Source: Membranipora membranacea (lineage: Eukaryota; Bryozoa; Gymnolaemata; Cheilostomatida; Membraniporidae). From it: DNA of 64,000 nt. The position numbers and the translations under genes are program-made. The stretch lies in the NCBI GenBank assembly GCA_914767715.1, contig OU612075.1, forward strand, positions 2,976,001 through 3,040,000, in the 5' to 3' direction. The notes under the pieces are model-generated. The model made no database searches. It had not been told where the DNA came from and was given only the letters and a program-made list of their open reading frames with translations. Position 1 is the stretch's first letter; the number at the start of each line of letters is the position of its first letter. This document shows, piece after piece, positions 57,184 through 64,000 of the stretch.

Positions 57184-58297
57184 ATTTATGTATTTTCATT
57201 CGTTGTCCGTTGTAGGGGACCAATGAAATCAAGGCTCACCTGATCCATAATGGTCCCTACTACTAGATTCCGATGGTTGACGTGGTTTCTAGTCAATTTA
57301 CTCATTTGGCAACTTGTACATGATTTAACAAATAATCTGACATCAGACTGCATGCCATGCCAGTAATAATATAATCTGAGCCTTGACTCCGTCCTGTCCA
57401 TGCCACTGTGATCCATCTCATGGGACGATTTTATCAGCTTTGCCTGGTAATATTCCGGTACCAAAATTTTATCTTTGTTCTCAGGATGAGTTGCGATCAT
57501 TAATACACCGTCCTGAAATTTCATTGAGGGCATTTTACCAATATAGAATCGAGTAATTCGAGGTAAATGCTTGCAGTTCTTATGTGATATACTTTTATTC
57601 TCTTTTAGACTCTGAATGATAGGCATGAGATGTGGATCTTCAGCTTGCGCCAGCACTAGTTCATCCGTGGATAGACCAACGGAGAAGTCAACTGACCGGA
57701 CTGTGAAACCACATTCATCCTCAGGTTCCTCGCTGAGAGGTTGCTGCGATGCTGAAGGGAGTCGAGATAAAGCATCAGCATTAGAGTGCTGGCGACCTGG
57801 TCTATGAATCACATCAAATTTATATGAGCCCAGGACCTCCAACCATCTGGCTAGAATTCCCTGTGGATTCTTGAGATTGTGTAACCATATCAGAGAGTGA
57901 TGGTCAACCCGACATACAAACTCTGACCCATACAGGTATGTATGGAAATGTCTTACGGCAGACACTAGTGCTAGCATTTCCTGTTTAGTCACTGGATATT
58001 TCTTTTGACTATCTGAGAGTCTTTTACTAAAGAAAGCAATGGGTTTTTATCCCCATCCTTATCAATCTGAGCCAGTACAGCTCCCATAGCTTCACCACTA
58101 CAGTCAGTGTCCAAAATGAAAGGTATTGTCCAGTCTGGGAATGACAGAGATGTGAAACTCGCTAAACTGTCCTTTAATGTCTGGAATGCATTTTGGCATT
58201 CCTCATTCCATGCAAGTTTCTTTGACTGGTTTTTCTTTTTCAACAGGTCGAACAGAGGGACAGCAGTCTCTGCAAACCTCTCCACAAACTTCCTGTA
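57184..58297 (-). pseudogene. Ty3/gypsy pol: RNase H and integrase zinc-binding domain
   Basis: RNase H begins just after the stop at 58300-58298. The FILDTDCSGEAMGAVL segment holds the first acidic active-site residue. A one-base frameshift in an A run near 58050 splits RNase H into two frames. The second frame (57992-57186) carries YGSEFVCRVDHHSL and the His-His-Cys-Cys zinc motif (HEMDHSGM.. CTSCQ) that precedes the integrase core. Confidence 0.82.
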
Positions 58298-60810
58298 TTA
58301 CCCTGTGAGACCAAGGAAACTTCTCAGCTCTTTTATGCAGGTAGGAGTGGACACTTCCTGAATTGCCTTTACTTTGGCTGGGTCTGTATGAATGCCATCC
58401 TGATTAACGATATGGCCCAAAAACTCAACTTCCTGTTTGAGTAAATGTGTCTTAAACACTTTGATTTTAAGATTGGCTTTTTGCAGCCGCTCTAACATGG
58501 TATCCAACCTGGTCAGATGTGTTTCTTCATCTGAACTGAAGACAATTATGTCGTCAAGATACACTAGTAGTGATTGCCATTGCAATACTTGTAAAACTTT
58601 CTCCATCAACCTTTCGAAGGTGGCTGGAGCACCACACAATCCCATACCGAGTACACGCCATGTATAGACTCCGCTTTTGGTGCAAAAAGCTACCATTTCC
58701 TTAGCGTCAGGGCTTAAGGAGCACTGCCAATAACCCGATAAAAGGTCAAATGTGCTAAAAAGAGTTGCACCTCTCAGTGCCTCTAGTGAGTCGTCAATAC
58801 GTGGTAGGGGTTGTGATGGAATATAAGTTGCTTTATTTAGCTTGCGGTAGTCCTGGACAAACCAACTGGTTCCATCTTTCTTAGCTATCAGTAGAACAGG
58901 AGCACTATATGGTGACACTGTACGTTCAATGATGCCCTTTTTCAATAGTTCATCTACATGCTTTTCTATTTCTAGGTTAGCATGATATCCTACTCTATAT
59001 GGAGGAAGCCTGATTGGTTGGGTGCCAGGTTTGAGCATGATTTCATGAGGAACCAGATCACAATAACCCATGTCATATGCATCCTTGGAAAACACATCCT
59101 GATATTTGACGAGGAGTTGTCTCAACTTTGACTTACTGTCAACTGAGATATATTCAGGTAAGGTGTTGAATAGGGGTTTGACATGGTCTGGCAAGACCGA
59201 TTCTGAGTCAATTGTGACATCACAATTCTGGATGGTTGTGCCATTCCAGTCTAGTACCTCAGGTTCATGTATGTCAATAATGTTTCCATCAGTGAGGAAA
59301 GCTATTGGGGTGTCTTGGGCAATGTGGATGGCTTCTGCGGTTATGTTGGCAACTCTGAGTACCAAACACTCTTTCACGTAGCATCTTGATGCAATTAGAT
59401 TGTACGAATCGACTACTCTGAAGTTTGGCTCTATGAGTCCTCCGCCTTCTATGGTGGTGTGAGCATACATAGGTATAACTCTTTCTGAGTAGGCCTCAAT
59501 GGTCACTGACCGAGCTGAGTAGCATGCACACGCTAGCCTGTCACCACTACTGTTCACTAGAGGTATAGATTGCTGTAGCATTCTGAGGTTCATTTCATTG
59601 AGGTCCAGTACACATCCAAATGCCACCAGAAAATCCATGCCAATGAAACCATTTTCAGTAATGTCAGCCACCTCCATAAGTCCTAGCAAGTTTTCACTGC
59701 CCAACTTGACATTCACCTCATGCTTGCCATAACAAGATATAGGACTGCCAGTTGCAGTTTTACCCTTCGGTTTTCCAGGTTCACACTGACCATCTAGGAT
59801 ACCTAGCTTGATAGCATGTACTTTACTCAATATGGAGGTGGTAGCACCCATGTCATGCAAAAACACAGTTTTGTACCCATTTACCTCCACCGGTACATAA
59901 GGTGAGTATAAATCTGATCGACGTAATCTTCCTACATCGATTAATTGATCATCTGAAGAATCTGATTGCTGATATGGTAAAACTTCTAATAATAAGTTCA
60001 GAGTTGTCTCCTCTTTTTCAAGAGTTAAACCTGATGCATGCAACTCAATCTTATCTGGTATAACATAACCTGGAGATAGACCTGTGTTGCTAGACTCCAA
60101 TTCAAATTCTGCTAGCTTAGATCCCATCTCACTAACCATAGCAATGGCCGGTTCAATGTTTACTTTGTCAGACTGAGCGTGCTGCTGAACTACTGGGTTA
60201 TCCATATCAGGATCCACTAATCGACTACTGGAAGAGTCGTTCATACTGGGTACATGAAATCTGGTGACCTTTGCAGGACCACTATAAGGCAAAGTGAGTA
60301 CCTGTATTACTCTTTTAACAATATTAGTAGGTTTCAATGAGGTGACCTCAAACATATCAGTTTTTGTCACTTCGTAGCCTTTTTGATACAATAACTCTGC
60401 TGAAGGTAATTCACTCTTATCTGGTATAACATAACCTGGAGATGGACCTGTGTTGCTAGACTCCAATTCTAATTCTGCTAGCTTAGATCCCATCTCACTA
60501 ACCATAGCAATGGCCGGTTCAATGTTTACCTTTTTAGACTGAGCTCTCGGCTGAGATACTGAAGTACCAAGACCATGATCAACTAATTGAGTCTTTGAAG
60601 TATCATGTATACTAGGAATACAGAACTGTGTGACCTTTGCTGGTTCACTATATGGCAAGGTGAGTACCTGTATAACTCTTTAAACAATATTAGCAGGTTT
60701 CAGAGAGGTGACCTCAAACATATCAGTCTTTGTCACAGCATAGCCATGTTGATACAATAATTCCTTTGTTGGCTTTTCAGACAGTTTATGTTTCTGAGTC
60801 CCATTCCCTA
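58298..60810 (-). pseudogene. Ty3/gypsy pol: N-terminal repeats, protease, reverse transcriptase
   Basis: The open part runs 60658-58298. Upstream an in-frame TAA at 60681-60679 interrupts the frame, which otherwise extends to about 60810. The N-terminal part contains a 121-codon (363-bp) tandem duplication (about 60773-60411 and 60410-60048). The protease motif reads HDMGATTS, with Met where families have Ser or Thr after the catalytic Asp. The reverse transcriptase has RKLNKATY, the YLDDIIVFS active site and LGHIVNQDGI. The frame ends with TAA at 58300-58298 inside the conserved LGLTG segment. Pol is in a different frame from gag. Confidence 0.88.
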
Positions 60811-62103
60811 TTACTGCCTGATTGATTGTCCGGGAATGGGCAACCCGTTTCCCTGGCGCTCACACTTGTTATCAAAGTGGGGGCCTCCACAGTGTCGACA
60901 AGGCTGACACACATATGGCATATGAGCCGCACCACAGTGTTTACACGGTCGTGTTATTCTTGGTTGAGTACCAGCGGTTGGGATAGGAGGTGATAGATTC
61001 TTTTGCTCTATTGTAGACAGTGCCACAACTGGCGAGGATCTAGGAGGCTGAGATATTTGACTCTGATTACGCCTGAAGGGCGAGTCATGACCGTACCACA
61101 CATCATGGATGGCAGCTCTCTGTACGGCCTCCTCAAGAGTTTTCTGGCATTCCCGATTCAGCTCGTATTTGATATGTACACTGGGCAAGGAGCGAATGAA
61201 ATTACTGATGGTAATTTTTTCCCTTGTAAATTTGTCACAGTCATGATAGACAACTTCTACCATCTTCCTTATGTCATTGGCTAGGTCGGAGATGGACTCA
61301 TGCTGCCCCTTTTTCCGGCTATCTAGCAACACTGTATATTTTTGCACCAATAAATGGTTACCATATCTGTTCTCTAATTTTTCAAATACTGTCCTTGAAT
61401 CTGAGACCTGCTCATAGAGGATACACTCTTACGCAGCACCAATTAGGCACTGTTTAAGCCATAGAGTGATGATTTTCTCATCCTCCCAGCCGTTTAGCTC
61501 CACACATTCAGCAAACAACAGTTTGAATACGGTGAGATCACCAGAACCATCAAACTTAGGCAAGTCGCCAAGTGGTTTACAAGCTCTGGCTCTTCTTGGC
61601 AGGTCAGCAACTGGAATTTCACATGGCCGTCTCCTAGGAGCAGGCACAGGACGCTGACTTACAGGAACTAGGTGATAAACGGTGTCAGGCTCTCTATGTA
61701 TAGGCGATGACAGATGCTGATGGTCAGCACTAGCTAACCCATATACTATGGATGACAGGTCAGTCATCCGTCTATCCATGTAATCCTGTATTTCTTTTGT
61801 ATGTGCCTTATTTCTTTCCGTGGCCGCCATCATCTCGCCATGATTCCGCTCAATGGAAGCTGATAAATTGGCTGACAGGTCCGTCAAACTGACAGTAGTG
61901 GATTGTTCGAATAAGCGACCTGGCTGAGGGCGGGTATCGTTAGCACCTTGCCTCTGCCCAGCAAGCTTATGACTAGGTATCTGAACCTGTTCAGTTCTTT
62001 CCAGAGCTGAGGCAAGCCAAGCGGGCTGCGATCTTCTAGTAGTCTGAGTTCTTGGCCGTGCTGACTGGCCTTGAGCGACTGGTCGATCTGTATTTGATGC
62101 CAT
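60811..62103 (-). pseudogene. Ty3/gypsy gag
   Basis: A start at 62103 is preferred because the upstream ATG at 62211 lies inside the LTR and would read across the primer site. The capsid-like region is interrupted by an in-frame TAA at 61431-61429. The C-terminal part has two CCHC zinc knuckles of the form C-x2-C-x3-H-x4-C (CKHCGAAHMPYVC and CRHCGGPHFDNKC), which bind element RNA. Gag ends at 60811, just upstream of pol in another frame. Confidence 0.85.
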
Positions 62104-62191
62104 TGTTTGTTTCCTTTTAGATTTTGCTGAGTCCGCACCAACGATAACCTCCGTACCTTTGTAATTATGCCCACCCGAGGACGCCAAAGGC

Positions 62192-63164
62192 TGTGGTACA
62201 GGAAATCTCAAAAGGGTGGAACACCTGGCCGTTACCTGGCTAGGGTTTGGTTTTCAGGCTAACGATATCTAGCGAAACAAACTCACCATGAATGAGCCGA
62301 GAGAGGATAACTCCTGGGTAGAGAATTCCTGGATAGCTATCTTCAGCCTAGAGAGGGTCGTACTGGTGGCAAAGCCAACCTAGCAGAGCTGTTTACTGAG
62401 GGTCGTACTGGTGGCAAAGCCAACCTAGCAGAGCTGTTTGCTGAGGGTCGTACTGGTGGCAAAGCCAACCTAGCAGAGCTGTTTACTGAGGGTCGTACTG
62501 GTGGCAAAGCCAACCTAGCAGAGCTGTTTACTGAGGGTCGTACTGGTGGCAAAGCCAACCTAGCAGAACTGGTGTCTCGAGTAGCTAACAAGCGGAGCTT
62601 GTAGCGGGTGCATTTATATCTGATAGTATACGTTGCGAAGCGGGATGTACCCTGACCTTGCCCTCTGAGCAGATTAAGCGGGACGCGCCCGGAACCTGGA
62701 CTGTGTAGCCTTAGCTATATGAGGTGTATTGACTATATATTCAGACCGGACACCTAAACGCAAATGGTGGGAGTAATATTGGAAATGCGATAGACTTTCT
62801 GTGATAATACTGTAAGACGGTGCAGCCGTCTTAATATTGAGTTCCATGTCAATAATTGCTAAGATTAAATGTGTATAGAATATATATTTATGATGTCCGT
62901 GAGATTGCTTCTGCAATAAACATATATATGTTGAAGCCGTCTACATGATATTGATAATATAATATGTTCCAGTTTAAATCAGGGTAGATAACCCTTTTCA
63001 CATCAGAATGACTCTGTTTGACTTTGAATAATTATTTTATATTTAGAATATTCAAAATTAGTAGGCACGATACATCCATTATATTAGCAGATAGCAAGAG
63101 TTGTCCCCTCAATAATGCGTGTTACTGGGCTCGCTATATTATTTATAGCCTCAAAACTACCTCA
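62192..63164 (-). repeat. 5' LTR (right)
   Basis: 973 bp, TG..CA, with a single block of five 45-bp units at about 62352-62573. The open frame of the units (LALPPVRPS..) is a by-product of the 45-bp period. The LTR should contain promoter and polyadenylation signals, but none is distinctive. Confidence 0.92.
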
Positions 63165-63169
63165 GTACT
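63165..63169. repeat. Target-site duplication, right
   Basis: GTACT, matching 54496-54500. Confidence 0.85.
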
Positions 63170-64000
63170 GTTCTTGTATCAATAATATTCATTGGCTAAT
63201 AGCCTCACTGAAAACAGTCCACACAAATACCTTGATACAATTCTTGAAATAGACATAGACAGGTCGTCTATCTTATCAATCAATGTAAATTAGGGAGTCA
63301 AGGTTTATTTACTGCAGTCCTGCTTGGTAATATGTAAACAAACACAAGTGTTTTGTGACAGAAGTAAATAGTGCCAGTACTATTTCGGCCATAACTTCAC
63401 CAATTTTGCGTGTATTTCAATTTTCTTTTTTCTAAAAGAAGGGGGGTTGCACGACCCTGGCGACCAGTGCTAGAATCGCCCCTGCAGTCTAATATTATTC
63501 TATGGGGAAATCCCAAGCTGCAGGTAGTAAAGAAACTTCTCTGAGGAGAATATCTATATCTGTTGATTGTTGAGGATGTGATGTAATTAGGTCCACTCCC
63601 TGAATTTTCTTCTAAAACAGAAGAAGCATCTTTTGTTTTGGCAGATCAAAGAATAAGATCTATTGCCACTTTCACATATTTATTAACTAGCCAAGTTCAG
63701 GTAGTAGTTTTTTACTTTTACTCACTGTTTGTAAATTGTAGTACCAACCACAGGGGAGTGAGCTATTAATCAGTCCAACCAAGGAGTTGTAGACCTACAA
63801 CTCCAAGGTCTACAACTCCTTGGTCCAACGTTCATGCAACAAGGACAACTTCTCATTGGTTTTAGTCTATGAATCTGGTATGCATAAGCCGTAAAAGACC
63901 ATGTAGGTGGTCTTAGAGCTTATAACTTAACTATGAATAACTTTTATAACTCACTGCAATTAACTGTACTTCTATTCCATTATTATCAAATCACAACCAT
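63170..64000. other. Gene-free flank with a hairpin
   Basis: No gene recognised. 63778-63796 and 63806-63824 form a perfect 19-bp stem (ACCAAGGAGTTGTAGACCT) with a 9-base loop. Confidence 0.5.

Larger units (their letters stand above)
54501..63164 (-). mobile_element. Ty3/gypsy LTR retrotransposon, full length, inactivated
   Basis: An 8664-bp element with TG..CA termini, LTRs at 54501-55812 and 62192-63164, and a 5-bp target duplication GTACT. Genes run on the minus strand in Ty3/gypsy order: gag with two CCHC knuckles, then protease, reverse transcriptase, RNase H, integrase. Just inside the 5' LTR, TGGCGTCCTCGGGTGG (minus, about 62187-62172) is a candidate primer-binding site; I see no clear polypurine tract next to the 3' LTR at 55813. 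There is no env-like gene. Outside the repeat-block expansion, the LTRs differ at only a few positions, so the insertion is fairly young, yet the coding region carries at least four stops and two frameshifts. Confidence 0.93.

Overview
The window is nuclear DNA of an animal. Genes are split by spliceosomal introns with GT..AG borders that keep reading frame across the exons I could join. The DNA is AT-rich, packed with transposable-element remains (piggyBac, Ty3/gypsy, non-LTR retrotransposon fragments, tRNA-derived SINEs, foldback elements), and the gene families (caspase, CYP46-type cytochrome P450) are metazoan. The compact introns and the ankyrin-caspase architecture would fit an early-branching or marine invertebrate such as a sponge, but the sequence alone does not settle the phylum.

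Layout. 1-165 is a minisatellite. 607-4163 (minus) is a multi-exon gene of an unrecognised membrane-protein family ('gene A'); a clear paralog ('gene B') lies at 41145-45220 (minus). Between them, 5-14 kb is gene-poor, with SINEs, a LINE 3' end, a tandem 0.7-kb duplication and two candidate exons. 14298-28780 is a composite block: a 3.4-kb segment (R1), a 7.7-kb decayed piggyBac element, then a near-identical 3.4-kb copy (R2), with TTAA at each of the four junctions. 30298-35967 (plus) is the best protein-coding gene: a four-exon, 1339-residue ankyrin-repeat protein ending in a caspase domain with His, Cys and p10 Arg all present. 37-40.3 kb holds gene fragments, one weakly caspase-like. 41827-42475 is a homogeneous 12-bp satellite of about 54 units. 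46607-51079 (minus) is the 3' half of a CYP46-like P450 gene, broken by a nonsense codon and by a head-to-tail intragenic duplication. 54501-63164 (minus) is a full-length Ty3/gypsy element with LTRs and a 5-bp target duplication, whose gag and pol carry several stops and frameshifts.

I see no operons, CRISPR arrays or genuine tRNA/rRNA genes. The most informative items are the ankyrin-caspase gene, the TTAA-punctuated R-piggyBac-R structure, the paired unknown gene family, and the P450 locus caught in the middle of exon duplication and decay.
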